A DNA stretch of 34,923 nucleotides, from the NCBI GenBank assembly GCA_945827785.1, contig CALZOR010000017.1, forward strand, positions 1-34,923, written 5' to 3'. Made by a program: the position numbers and the translations under genes. A model generated the notes under the pieces. It was not told the DNA's origin and ran no database searches. It saw only the letters and a program-made list of their open reading frames with translations. The DNA comes from an uncultured Bacteroidales bacterium. Lineage in GTDB: Bacteria > Bacteroidota > Bacteroidia > Bacteroidales > UBA932. This document shows positions 16,959 through 25,671 of the stretch, piece after piece (positions within the stretch are counted from its first letter, which is position 1; the number at the start of each line of letters is the position of its first letter).

Positions 16959-17025
16959 GGCATGGAGATTGACTATTATGTATCGGCATTGTTCCCATGC
17001 CTTCCGCCTGCCAAAATGGCAGGTG
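16959..17025 (+). promoter_or_regulatory. lon leader: inverted repeats and a 15-bp palindrome
   Basis: Two structures lie in the 240-base gap between HU and lon. GGCATGG (16959-16965) pairs with CCATGCC (16995-17001). The perfect palindrome CTGCCAAAATGGCAG (17008-17022) can form a hairpin of about nine pairs (17005-17025, one wobble). The palindrome is 34 bases before the lon start, a position suited to an operator or translational control element. A copy with one mismatch is upstream of rng at 16397-16411. Regulation of lon by this site is inference. Confidence 0.5.
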
Positions 17026-17055
17026 TAGTGATGTATTAAGAGAAATATATAATGT

Positions 17056-19455
17056 ATGAAAGATAATTTTAACGAAATGTTTTCCTCAGCCGGAGCTGAA
17101 GTGAGCATCATCCCCGTTCTTCAGGGAGATGCAATGATGAAGGTTGAAGATGATCAGCTTCCGGACTCATTGCCAATCCTTGCGTTGAGAAACGCAGTAT
17201 TGTTCCCGGGATCCGTATTCCCGATTACAATCGGAAGAGATAAATCCATCCGCCTGATAGAAGATGCGGAAAAGAATAATTCTTTCATCGGCGCCGTTCC
17301 TCAGAACGATCTGTCGGTAGAGGACCCAGGAAGGGAGGACCTCTTTGACTATGGAACCGTTGCCAAGGTCATCAAGACACTTGAGATGCCGGATGGTTCC
17401 CTTACTGCCATCCTGCAGGGATTCAGGCGTTTCGAGCTTCATGAGGTGATGAATTACGAGCCTTATCTTCTCGGACGTGTTACATATCTGCATGATGTCC
17501 AGCCTGAGAACGATGCCAAGACAAGGATGATTGCAGAATCCCTCAAGGAAAAGGCTTCATCCATCATCCGCGCATCGAACATGGTGCCTCGGGAGGCTGT
17601 CAGCGCCCTGAAGAGCATTGACAGTTTTGAATTCCTTGTGAATTTCATTGCAACTACGGTAGAGATAGAAGATTTCAACGAGAAGGCAGGACTCCTGCAA
17701 TATTCCGACCTCAGGACGAGGGCTATGAAGCTTCTGGCCCTTCTTGACAACCAGCTGGAACTCCAGAAAATCAAGCAGGAAATCAACCAGAAGGTGAAAA
17801 CCGAGATGGACCAGCAGCAGAGGGAATATTTCCTGAACAATCAGCTCAAGACCATCCAGGAAGAACTCGGAATGGATGAAATGGAGGAATTCGCCCAGTT
17901 CCGCGCCCGTGCTGAAGAGAAACTCTGGCCTGCGGCTGTTCAGGAAATCTTCGAGAAGGAGATGGCAAAGCTGGAGAAATACAATCCGACTTCGCCTGAC
18001 TACAGCATCCAGTACAACTACATCCAGTTCATGCTTGACCTTCCATGGGGATGCGAGTCTGAGGACAATCTCGACCTCAAACATGCCCAGAAGGTGCTTG
18101 ACGAGGATCATTACGGCCTTGAAAAGGTCAAGGACAGAATCATCGAGTACCTTGCGGTGCTCAAGCTCAAGGGCAATATGAAATCGCCGATTCTCTGTCT
18201 GTATGGCCCTCCGGGTGTCGGAAAGACCAGTCTTGGAAAGTCAGTTGCAAGAGCTCTCGGAAGAAAATATATCAGGATAGCCTTGGGAGGAGTACATGAC
18301 GAATCGGAAATCAGGGGACATCGCAAAACCTACATCGGAGCCATGCCTGGAAGAATTCTGAACGGAATCAACCGTGCCGGTACGTCAAATCCGGTAATCG
18401 TGCTTGACGAGGTTGACAAGCTCAGCAGCGACATCAAGGGAGATCCGTCTTCTGCATTGCTGGAAGTCCTTGATCCGGAACAGAATACAACTTTCCATGA
18501 TAACTATCTTGACATTGACTACGATCTTTCGGATGTCCTTTTCATCACGACGGCCAACAATGTCGACAACATTCAGCCTGCTCTCAAGGACAGGATGGAG
18601 ATGATCAATGTCACCGGATATCTCGCAGAAGAGAAATTCGAGATTGCCAAGCATTACCTTGTCCCGAAACAGATTGAAGAACACGGGCTCAAGAAGTCAC
18701 AGCTGAAGATTGACAAGGCGGCACTTACCGCAATCATCGACGAATATACCCATGAATCAGGCGTCCGCGGCCTTGAAAAGCAGATTGCAAAGATTGCCCG
18801 TGTGACTGCAAAGAAAATAGCCCTTGAGGAGGAAACTCCGGCCACAATCCGGAAGGAAAACCTTCGGGAGTATCTCGGCCTGCCTGTAAATTCTCATGAC
18901 AAGCAGAAAGGGAATGAGGCACCGGGCGTGGTGACCGGACTTGCCTGGACCTCAATGGGAGGTGAAATCCTGTTCATCGAGAGTTCGGTCAGCAAGGGCA
19001 AAGGCGTCCTGACAATGACAGGAAACCTCGGTGATGTCATGAAGGAGTCGGCAACCATTGCATACCAGTACATCAAGGCGCATCCGGAACTTACCGGCAT
19101 GAGCTATGAGGAGTTCATAGAAAAGGACATTCATGTCCATGTCCCTGAGGGAGCAGTACCTAAGGACGGCCCTTCTGCCGGAATCACGATGGTCAGCTCG
19201 ATGGTGTCAGCCTTCCGTGGCCGCAAGATCAAGAGCGGGATTGCTATGACCGGAGAAATGACCTTGCGCGGACGTGTCCTTCCTGTCGGCGGTATCAAGG
19301 AGAAGATACTTGCAGCCAAGAGGGCTGGTATCGACACCATAGTAATTTCGGAGGAAAACCGAAAAGATGTCGAAGATATCAAGGAAATTTACATAAAAGG
19401 ACTTACCTTTGTCTATGTTAAGACCATTCAGGATGTGATAGATTTCATATTCTGA
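17056..19455 (+). CDS. lon: ATP-dependent protease Lon
   Basis: Lon is a cytoplasmic AAA+ serine protease that degrades misfolded and regulatory proteins. At 799 residues it is of normal length. The N-terminal substrate domain starts LPILALRNAVLFPGSVFPITIG (about 38-60). The Walker A motif is GPPGVGKT (384-391) and Walker B is VLDEVDK (Asp451, Glu452). The proteolytic dyad is Ser707 (DGPSAGI) with Lys750 (GGIKEKIL), 43 residues apart as in E. coli Lon (Ser679/Lys722). A short non-conserved N-terminal extension precedes the domain. The gene is divergent from the HU operon, with inverted repeats in its leader. ung follows after 31 bases with only a weak 5-bp hairpin (CCTGC/GCAGG) between, so read-through is likely. 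Confidence 0.97.
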   Translation: MKDNFNEMFSSAGAEVSIIPVLQGDAMMKVEDDQLPDSLPILALRNAVLFPGSVFPITIGRDKSIRLIEDAEKNNSFIGAVPQNDLSVEDPGREDLFDYGTVAKVIKTLEMPDGSLTAILQGFRRFELHEVMNYEPYLLGRVTYLHDVQPENDAKTRMIAESLKEKASSIIRASNMVPREAVSALKSIDSFEFLVNFIATTVEIEDFNEKAGLLQYSDLRTRAMKLLALLDNQLELQKIKQEINQKVKTEMDQQQREYFLNNQLKTIQEELGMDEMEEFAQFRARAEEKLWPAAVQEIFEKEMAKLEKYNPTSPDYSIQYNYIQFMLDLPWGCESEDNLDLKHAQKVLDEDHYGLEKVKDRIIEYLAVLKLKGNMKSPILCLYGPPGVGKTSLGKSVARALGRKYIRIALGGVHDESEIRGHRKTYIGAMPGRILNGINRAGTSNPVIVLDEVDKLSSDIKGDPSSALLEVLDPEQNTTFHDNYLDIDYDLSDVLFITTANNVDNIQPALKDRMEMINVTGYLAEEKFEIAKHYLVPKQIEEHGLKKSQLKIDKAALTAIIDEYTHESGVRGLEKQIAKIARVTAKKIALEEETPATIRKENLREYLGLPVNSHDKQKGNEAPGVVTGLAWTSMGGEILFIESSVSKGKGVLTMTGNLGDVMKESATIAYQYIKAHPELTGMSYEEFIEKDIHVHVPEGAVPKDGPSAGITMVSSMVSAFRGRKIKSGIAMTGEMTLRGRVLPVGGIKEKILAAKRAGIDTIVISEENRKDVEDIKEIYIKGLTFVYVKTIQDVIDFIF

Positions 19456-19486
19456 CCTTGCTGAAGCCTGCTTTATGCAGGAATAA

Positions 19487-20167
19487 ATGCTTGATAATAT
19501 GGAAGTTAAGATAGAACAAAGTTGGAAAGACGCATTGGCGGGCGAATTTGAGAAACCATATTTCGCTTCGCTGGTGCGTTTTCTTCATGGTGAAAGGGAG
19601 CAGGGCTTCCGGGTTTATCCTCCGGGGAGTCAGATATTCAAGGCTTTCGAACTAACTCCTGTGGACAAGGTGAAGGTGGTGATACTGGGTCAGGACCCAT
19701 ATCACGGTCCCGGTCAGGCGATGGGTCTTTCCTTTTCCGTTCCTGACAATGTTCCTGCGCCTCCTTCGCTCAAGAATATCTTCAAGGAAATCGAGTCCGA
19801 CTTGGGTATAAGGATGAGCGGACGTCCGAATCTGGAGAAATGGGCTTCACAGGGCGTTCTCCTTCTGAATGCCATCCTCACAGTCCGTGCCGGAGTCGCC
19901 GCTTCACACAGCAAAATCGGGTGGGAAGAGTTTACGGACGCTGTAATCAAGTATCTTTCAGACAATTGCAATGGTATTGTCTTTCTTCTGTGGGGCAATT
20001 TCGCCCGCAGCAAGAAAGCCCTTATAGACAGTTCAAGGCACTATGTACTCGAGGCTGCACATCCGTCGCCTCTGGCACGTGGCGCCTTTTTCGGCTGCCG
20101 CCATTTCTCGCAGACCAACAATATATTGATTTCCAGAGGCCTGGCTCCGATTGACTGGCAGTTATAA
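19487..20167 (+). CDS. ung: Uracil-DNA glycosylase, family 1
   Basis: Ung removes uracil from DNA as the first step of base excision repair. The water-activating motif GQDPYHG holds Asp70, and HPSPLARG holds the catalytic His192 (numbering from the first ATG). The uracil-pocket motif LLLNAILTV is present near residue 125. With 226 residues it fits family 1. Two in-frame ATG codons are available, at 19487 and 19499 (MEVKIEQSW). The second gives an N-terminus more like those of relatives, so the true start may be 19499. coaD begins 12 bases after the stop. Confidence 0.96.
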   Translation: MLDNMEVKIEQSWKDALAGEFEKPYFASLVRFLHGEREQGFRVYPPGSQIFKAFELTPVDKVKVVILGQDPYHGPGQAMGLSFSVPDNVPAPPSLKNIFKEIESDLGIRMSGRPNLEKWASQGVLLLNAILTVRAGVAASHSKIGWEEFTDAVIKYLSDNCNGIVFLLWGNFARSKKALIDSSRHYVLEAAHPSPLARGAFFGCRHFSQTNNILISRGLAPIDWQL

Positions 20168-20179
20168 AACCTGAAACCA

Positions 20180-20638
20180 ATGAAACGAGTTGCATTATTC
20201 CCCGGGTCTTTCGACCCTTTCACAGCAGGGCACCTGAACATTCTCAAACGGGCTCTTACGATGTTTGATGAGGTTGTAGTGGCCGTGGGCATAAACCAGG
20301 ACAAAAGGGGATTCTTCCCGAATGAGAAACGCATTGACATCATCCGTCAGGCAACAGCCGGCATGGAGGGCGTGAGCATAATTCAGTATGACAATCTTAC
20401 AATCGACACCTGCCGCCAGATGGATATCCACCACATCGTACGAGGGGTGAGGAACATGATTGATTTCGAAACCGAGCGTTCAATTGCGGATGCAAACCGT
20501 CGCCTTGCTCCTGATATCGAGACGATTATCATTCCGACAGCCCAGGAATTCGCCCACATCTCCTCGACGGCGGTACGTGACATCCTCCGTCATGGCGGTG
20601 ACACTTCCCTTTTTGTCCCGGAAGGAGTTGAGTTGTAG
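20180..20638 (+). CDS. coaD: Phosphopantetheine adenylyltransferase
   Basis: CoaD transfers AMP from ATP to 4'-phosphopantetheine, the penultimate step of coenzyme A synthesis in the cytoplasm. The nucleotidyltransferase signature FPGSFDPFTAGHLNIL contains TAGH with His18. Arg88 in IVRGVRN and the ISSTAVRD motif (127-134) are the other family hallmarks. A length of 152 residues is standard. The stop codon is directly followed by the ATG of the next gene with no intervening base, so the two are translationally coupled. Confidence 0.96.
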   Translation: MKRVALFPGSFDPFTAGHLNILKRALTMFDEVVVAVGINQDKRGFFPNEKRIDIIRQATAGMEGVSIIQYDNLTIDTCRQMDIHHIVRGVRNMIDFETERSIADANRRLAPDIETIIIPTAQEFAHISSTAVRDILRHGGDTSLFVPEGVEL

Positions 20639-22153
20639 ATGAACAGGCGGTGGCTCATATATATTTTCTTGCTTTTTTCGTTTCTCCGGAGCGGAAGTCT
20701 TCTTGCTGCGCCTGATTCATTACGTTTCGGGGCGCTGAAGTCAAAACTGGACGAATACTGCCTGGCCATGAGCCATGAAAGCCTTCAGACTCAGTCCGAA
20801 GAGTGCGATTTCCTGATTGAAAGCACTACGGATTCCCTTGTAAGACAATTTGTTGCGACCTACCTGTATGACAAGTTCATCTCTTCCGCAATCATGGGAT
20901 CCGAGGGAGTTGCAATCCATATTTTCGACCGATGGTTTGCCGGAAGGAAGGTCGTTTTTGAAGACGAAATCAGGTATCTCGATGCAAAAATACAGGCAGA
21001 CTTCAACCGCAGTTCCCTGATAGGATGCCGTGCCCCTGAACTTGTCATGGAAGATGAGACTGGCGTGCAGCATACTTTGTTCCCGGCTCAGGGAGGTCCT
21101 TCCGGCAGGCGTTTCAGCATCCTTTTTTTCTATGACACGGAGTGCTCGAAATGCAAGGTAGAAACTATCCTTATCCGGAATCTTTTGGAAAATGAGGACT
21201 ATCCGGTTGATTTCTATCCCATCTACACAGGAGACAACCGCGAAAGCTGGGATGCTTACCGCAGGCAGAAATTTGAAATCCTTACATCCAGAACGCGAGT
21301 TACCCATCTCTGGGATCCGGATAATAATTCTGATTTCCAGCATAAGTATGGCATCCTCCAGACTCCGGGGCTCTTCCTCGTTGCTCCTGACGGGACGATA
21401 ACCGGTCGCCGTCTGGATGCTCGGGCTCTTGCGCTGATGCTCGCCGCAGTATTTGAAGAAAGGCAGCTTGAATATGGAAATGAAGCATCTCTTTCACTGA
21501 TGAACCAGATTCTTGGAGGAGACGAGAAAAATATGGTGCGGCCTTCGGAAGAAGATGTTATATATTTTGCGGACAGGATTACGGACCAGACGCTCGAAAG
21601 GGGAGATACCGTGATGTTCCGTCAGATGACCGGTGACCTGCTATACTATCTTGCATCCAACAGTTGTGAGGGTTCGCGTGAGGGAATGAAATATCTGATA
21701 GACAATAATATAACACATAGAAGGGATGTCTGGAAATCTTCTGACGACTCTCTGAAGGTCATCGGCCTTGCCGGCGTGATGGATGACCTGCTTTCAAAGG
21801 CCTGCAGGGGAAGCCGCCTTCCGAAAATCAAGGTTCCGGGCCTGCTTGAGACTGTAAAATCAAGCAGGGAAGGAAATTGGAATATCCGGAAGATGAGGGG
21901 CCGCACCAATATAATATTGTTCTATACTGAAGGCTGTCATGTCTGTGATGCCCAGAAGGCCGCGGCAAAGTCACTTCTTGCTTCCAGGGTGAATGTCCTT
22001 TATGTGAATGTGGACGAAATTGCCGCCTCGAATCCTGAACTGAGCCTGTCCCTGTTGGAGAATTTCGACCTGACAGTCCTGCCATATATAATTATGACCG
22101 ACCGGAAGGGCCGCGTCCAGCGAAGATATATCGACCTGACCAATACATATTAA
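20639..22153 (+). CDS. Exported protein with two thioredoxin-like domains
   Basis: This 504-residue protein has an N-terminal signal (cleavage near LLAAP, about residue 24). A helical region (about 25-125), like that annotated DUF5106 in Bacteroidota, precedes a TlpA/thioredoxin-like domain at about 130-275. That domain has Cys169-Ser-Lys-Cys172 (FFYDTECSKCK) and a cis-proline region QTPGLFLV (Pro243). A second thioredoxin-like domain fills the C-terminus (about 420-504), with Cys433-His-Val-Cys436 (YTEGCHVC) and VLPYIIM (Pro482). It is therefore probably a periplasmic thiol-disulfide protein able to relay electrons between two sites. Its partner and substrate are unknown. CHVC recalls disulfide-handling thioredoxin folds, but that is not diagnostic. 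It is coupled to coaD and 26 bases from cstA, though function does not obviously match either. Confidence 0.82.
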   Translation: MNRRWLIYIFLLFSFLRSGSLLAAPDSLRFGALKSKLDEYCLAMSHESLQTQSEECDFLIESTTDSLVRQFVATYLYDKFISSAIMGSEGVAIHIFDRWFAGRKVVFEDEIRYLDAKIQADFNRSSLIGCRAPELVMEDETGVQHTLFPAQGGPSGRRFSILFFYDTECSKCKVETILIRNLLENEDYPVDFYPIYTGDNRESWDAYRRQKFEILTSRTRVTHLWDPDNNSDFQHKYGILQTPGLFLVAPDGTITGRRLDARALALMLAAVFEERQLEYGNEASLSLMNQILGGDEKNMVRPSEEDVIYFADRITDQTLERGDTVMFRQMTGDLLYYLASNSCEGSREGMKYLIDNNITHRRDVWKSSDDSLKVIGLAGVMDDLLSKACRGSRLPKIKVPGLLETVKSSREGNWNIRKMRGRTNIILFYTEGCHVCDAQKAAAKSLLASRVNVLYVNVDEIAASNPELSLSLLENFDLTVLPYIIMTDRKGRVQRRYIDLTNTY

Positions 22154-22179
22154 CGAACTTATAATCAATTACCAAGCCT

Positions 22180-23646
22180 ATGTATTCATTCCTGATTTCC
22201 ATTCTGGCACTCCTCGCCGGATACTTCATTTACGGAAGATTTGTTGAAAAGAAATTCGGCCCGGATCCATCGCGCCCGACTCCGGCAATTGCCCAGGCTG
22301 ACGGCGTTGACTTTGTTACTATGCCGACATGGAAGGTATATATGATTCAGTTCCTTAACATCGCCGGCACAGGCCCGATTTTCGGTGCAATCATGGGTGC
22401 AAAATTCGGCCCGTCATCCTATCTGTGGGTTGTCCTCGGAAGCATATTTGCTGGTGCCGTCCACGACTATCTGATTGGAATGCTATCAATCCGCAACGGG
22501 GGTGCAGGCCTGCCTGACCTTGTCGGAAAATACCTCGGTAAAGGTGCAAGGACAGCCCTTCTGGTGTTTTCGCTGCTGGTCCTCCTGCTTGTTGGTGCCG
22601 TGTTTGTTTACAGTCCAGCCGTGATATTGTCAGACATGACCTTCGATGGCTCAGCGATGGGTATGATGGTGTGGGTTATTGTCATTTTCCTCTATTATAT
22701 TTTGGCGTGCCTCTTGCCTATTGACAAGATTGTGGGGAAGATTTATCCTGTCTTTGCCTTTGCCCTCCTGTTCATGGCCGCTTCGCTGATGATTTGTCTT
22801 TTTGTGAAATGGCCTAATATCCCGGAGTTCTGGGATGGAATCGGTAATATGGGTGAGCAGGCCGGTCTGATTTCCGGACAGCCGATTTTCCCTTGTCTTT
22901 TCATCACCATCGCCTGTGGCGCCATCAGTGGATTCCATGCCACCCAGAGCCCTCTTATGGCAAGGTGCATATCAAATGAAAAATATGGCCGCAGGGTATT
23001 CTACGGCTCAATGATTACCGAAGGTCTGGTTGCTCTCGTATGGGCTGCCGTATCTTCATATTTCTTCTTTGACGGTGGTGCTGAGGCAGTTGGCTCAAGC
23101 CTTTCTGCATCTGCTCCTGTTGTAGTTGGCAAGGTTTCATTTGCATGGCTTGGAGTCGTGGGCGGAATCCTCGCCCTGCTCGGAGTGGTCTTTGCTCCGA
23201 TAACCAGCGGTGATACGGCTTTCCGCAGTGCCCGTCTCATTCTTTCGGATTTCATCAAGGTGGACCAGCATTCGCGTCGCAACCGTGTAATTGTCAGCCT
23301 CCCGCTTTTCATCATAGCAGGACTCCTTCTGTGGTTCAATATCAAGCATGAGGATGGATTCAATACCATCTGGAGATATTTCGGCTGGGCAAACCAGACT
23401 CTGGCCGTATTTTCTCTCTGGACTGCAACCGTCTATTTTGTAAAGACTTATAGCGACCGCCGCTATCTGATTGCCCTTATTCCGGCTGCTTTCATGACAT
23501 CAGTCTGCCTGACCTACATCCTGATAGACAAGATAGGCTTCAACCTGCCGTCGGAATGGAACTACGTAATCGGCCTGATTACTTTCGTCCTCTCCCTCGA
23601 CATATTCTATATCTGGAAGATACGCCGCAAAAACCAGGTCAGGTAA
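22180..23646 (+). CDS. cstA: CstA-family carbon-starvation transporter
   Basis: This is an inner-membrane transporter of the CstA/BtsT family, known in enterobacteria to import pyruvate and implicated in peptide uptake during starvation. The 488 residues contain about a dozen hydrophobic segments. Recognisable motifs are TPAIAQADGVDFV, FLNIAGTGPIFGAIMGAKFGP, GAVHDYLIGMLSIRNGG and SGFHATQSPLMARC, followed by VFAPITSGDTAFRSARL. It is the short form of the family, well below the roughly 700 residues of E. coli CstA; this form is common in Bacteroidota. It ends eight bases before the convergent RSH gene. The substrate cannot be assigned from sequence. Confidence 0.92.
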   Translation: MYSFLISILALLAGYFIYGRFVEKKFGPDPSRPTPAIAQADGVDFVTMPTWKVYMIQFLNIAGTGPIFGAIMGAKFGPSSYLWVVLGSIFAGAVHDYLIGMLSIRNGGAGLPDLVGKYLGKGARTALLVFSLLVLLLVGAVFVYSPAVILSDMTFDGSAMGMMVWVIVIFLYYILACLLPIDKIVGKIYPVFAFALLFMAASLMICLFVKWPNIPEFWDGIGNMGEQAGLISGQPIFPCLFITIACGAISGFHATQSPLMARCISNEKYGRRVFYGSMITEGLVALVWAAVSSYFFFDGGAEAVGSSLSASAPVVVGKVSFAWLGVVGGILALLGVVFAPITSGDTAFRSARLILSDFIKVDQHSRRNRVIVSLPLFIIAGLLLWFNIKHEDGFNTIWRYFGWANQTLAVFSLWTATVYFVKTYSDRRYLIALIPAAFMTSVCLTYILIDKIGFNLPSEWNYVIGLITFVLSLDIFYIWKIRRKNQVR

Positions 23647-23655
23647 ATTCCTGAC
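23638..23655. terminator. Weak hairpin at the convergent cstA/RSH gene ends
   Basis: GTCAGG (23638-23643) and CCTGAC (23650-23655) form a 6-bp stem with a 6-base loop that contains the cstA stop codon. The right arm reaches the first base of the RSH stop. There is no T-run on either side, so termination strength is doubtful. Confidence 0.35.
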
Positions 23656-25514
23656 TATTCCACTATACGCACCTGCTCCACTCCGTCGATGGCTGCAATG
23701 CCGCTGACAGTGGAGCGGAGTTCGTCGGAAGAATGTACTGCGAAGCTGATTTTGCAGGTGGCAATATCGTCAGTGGTACTGGTGGTCAGACTGTTAAGAG
23801 AAAGATGGTTCGTTTCAACGATACAGTCTATGATGTCACGCAGAAGGTGGTATCTGTCCACACCAAGTATATCGATTGTTACAGGATAGAGCCTCTTCGA
23901 ATCTGCAACGAAATCGTTCACGACCACAATGGTGTTGCCTTTCTCGGATGCGGTCCTGATGGCCTCGGGACAGTTCCTGCTGTGAATCTGTATGTTTCCG
24001 TCAGCATCCTCGAATCCGATGATTTCGCTCCCCGGCATGGGGTGACAATATGGACAGAGCCTGTATGGCGGTTTAGGGAGCTTCTTGAGGTACGACTTGA
24101 CCATTTTCTTTGCCTTGTATGAAACGGCAGTGTCAAGCCAGTCCTCCTTCGGATGTGAATTCTCGTCAGTGAATATCTGGACGCAGTCTCCTCTTTTGAG
24201 TCTTGTTCGTATGGATGCAAGCATGCCGTTGATCCGAGCATAGCGTGCATGCGTGCCGATATTGGAATGAAGAGCATAGGCGAAGTCGATGGCGGTGGCT
24301 CCTTTCGGAAGCGTAACCGGTTTTCCGTCAGGGGTATAGGCTACGATGTCTTCGTTATATAGCGAGTCCCTGATGCCCGGCATCATAGTCTCCGGGTCTT
24401 CGGAGAGTTCGTTCAGCACGTCAGTGAACCTCTTGAGCCACTGCTCCTGATTCTCCACGATACAGCCGAAATAGGACTGTTCCCTCATGTTCCCCGAACC
24501 GATGTGGAATTCTTCAATACCGCCCACGGGATTCAGCAGGCGCACATGCACTGAACGGTAGCCGTTAGCCTTTGGCTGGGCCATGTAATTCACGAAACTG
24601 CCGGTCTGTTCCCTGTATTTGCGTGCGAGGGTGGCATAGATTTTCATTGTAACGTCCTGCTCGCTGTACTGGTGGAATTTTTCCCTGTCTATATCCGTCA
24701 GGTCGAAGACCGCCCTGATGTAATGTTTGAAAGGAACATGGAAGAAATCGCAGTGCAACTCCTGCATCTCCCTCCAGACGCTGTATGGCTTGCGGTAGCG
24801 TATGTCCCAGCGCACTGCATCCCCGATTTCCATTTCAACTGTTTGGGAAGCTGATGCCATGAATGCTTCCGTAGCCTCTCTGGTGCGCGCCTTGTCTTCT
24901 TCCAGGCGTCTCGCAATGTCTTCATATTCACCGGGATTCAGAAACCGGAAGGCCAGGTTTTCAAGTTCCGACTTGATTTTGTAAAGACCGAGCCTGCCAG
25001 CCAGAGGTGCAAAGAAAAACTGGGTTTCAGATGCAATCTTCCACTGCTTCTGAGGCCTCAGGCCCTCGAGGGTGCGCATGTTGTGGAGCCTGTCGGAGAG
25101 TTTAAGGACCAGAACCCTGATATCGCCCTTGACCGATCCGAGGATGTGCTGGAAGTTGTCCACCTGCTTCTTGTTGGGCTTTGTAACCGCTCCGACAAGA
25201 AAGGCCACGTCATCTCCGAATCTCTCACGGATATCTTCAATTGTATATTCAGTGTCTTCGACAACATCATGAAGAAGTGCCGCGCAAATGACTGCCGCGT
25301 CTCTCTGCCGCATTTCCTTCACCACAATCAGAGATACTGCAAGAGGGTGAAGAATGTAGGGGAGCCCGCTGTTGCGGAATTGTTTCCCATGGGCTTCCTT
25401 TGCAAGGTAATATGCGCTTTCAATAAGGTCTAACTGCTTCAGTGTGAAGCAATTCGGCATAGCATCCATCAATTTCTGATGAGCTGCCGCAATCATTTCT
25501 TCATGTGTTTCCAT
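23655..25514 (-). CDS. RelA/SpoT homologue (RSH) with diverged synthetase domain
   Basis: RSH proteins make and destroy (p)ppGpp in the stringent response. Domains in order: HD hydrolase (about 30-180) with His56, His82-Asp83, Glu86-Asp87 (LLHDVVEDTEY) and Asp141 (LSDRLHNM) all present; synthetase (about 235-345); TGS (about 388-450, starting EDIVAYTPDG); a cysteine-rich segment (Cys487, Cys490, Cys515); and an ACT-like end (about 542-619). In the synthetase, YSVWREM, IRAVFD and MAQPKANGYRSVH are recognisable. However, the usual EIQIRT motif reads EFHIGS (335-340), losing the conserved Gln and Arg. At 619 residues it is about 100 shorter than E. coli SpoT (702) or RelA. Hydrolase function looks likely; synthesis is doubtful. 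Bacteroidota often carry a second, canonical RSH elsewhere. Confidence 0.9.
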   Translation of the reverse strand: METHEEMIAAAHQKLMDAMPNCFTLKQLDLIESAYYLAKEAHGKQFRNSGLPYILHPLAVSLIVVKEMRQRDAAVICAALLHDVVEDTEYTIEDIRERFGDDVAFLVGAVTKPNKKQVDNFQHILGSVKGDIRVLVLKLSDRLHNMRTLEGLRPQKQWKIASETQFFFAPLAGRLGLYKIKSELENLAFRFLNPGEYEDIARRLEEDKARTREATEAFMASASQTVEMEIGDAVRWDIRYRKPYSVWREMQELHCDFFHVPFKHYIRAVFDLTDIDREKFHQYSEQDVTMKIYATLARKYREQTGSFVNYMAQPKANGYRSVHVRLLNPVGGIEEFHIGSGNMREQSYFGCIVENQEQWLKRFTDVLNELSEDPETMMPGIRDSLYNEDIVAYTPDGKPVTLPKGATAIDFAYALHSNIGTHARYARINGMLASIRTRLKRGDCVQIFTDENSHPKEDWLDTAVSYKAKKMVKSYLKKLPKPPYRLCPYCHPMPGSEIIGFEDADGNIQIHSRNCPEAIRTASEKGNTIVVVNDFVADSKRLYPVTIDILGVDRYHLLRDIIDCIVETNHLSLNSLTTSTTDDIATCKISFAVHSSDELRSTVSGIAAIDGVEQVRIVE

Positions 25515-25560
25515 GACGTTATGAATGGTCGGTTTGAGTTGCTTTTGGGGTTGAAAAGCC

Positions 25561-25593
25561 CAAATTTATGAAAAATTCAACATATTTCTCCAA
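25561..25593 (-). promoter_or_regulatory. Candidate promoter of the RSH gene
   Basis: On the minus strand TAAATTTG (25561-25568) matches TAnnTTTG exactly. The -33 position carries only TTGG (25590-25593, spacing 21), so the match is partial. The leader to the RSH start at 25514 would be about 40 bases. Confidence 0.5.
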
Positions 25594-25628
25594 CGCTCAG
25601 ACAATAATTTGAACATAGAGTAAATTCA

Positions 25629-25661
25629 TTTGCAAATATCCGACGGGAATCATTAAATTTG
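25629..25661 (+). promoter_or_regulatory. Bacteroidota-type promoter of the barrel/hydrolase operon
   Basis: TTTG (25629-25632) is followed after 21 bases by TAAATTTG (25654-25661), matching both consensus elements. Transcription would start near 25666, only a few bases before the first ATG at 25672. This favours the second in-frame ATG (25684) as start of the downstream gene. Confidence 0.65.
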
Positions 25662-25671
25662 CGGTTCATGT

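Noticed and set aside
17557..18111. 184-codon open frame on the minus strand inside lon
   Set aside because: Its leucine/glutamate/phenylalanine-rich composition is the mirror of the lon coiled region; no independent support.
19468..19482. CCTGC/GCAGG hairpin between lon and ung as a terminator
   Set aside because: Only five base pairs and no T-run; more likely that transcription continues into ung.
20741..21343. 200-codon open frame on the minus strand inside the thioredoxin-like gene
   Set aside because: It is antisense to a gene with clear domains and has no recognisable motif or start context.
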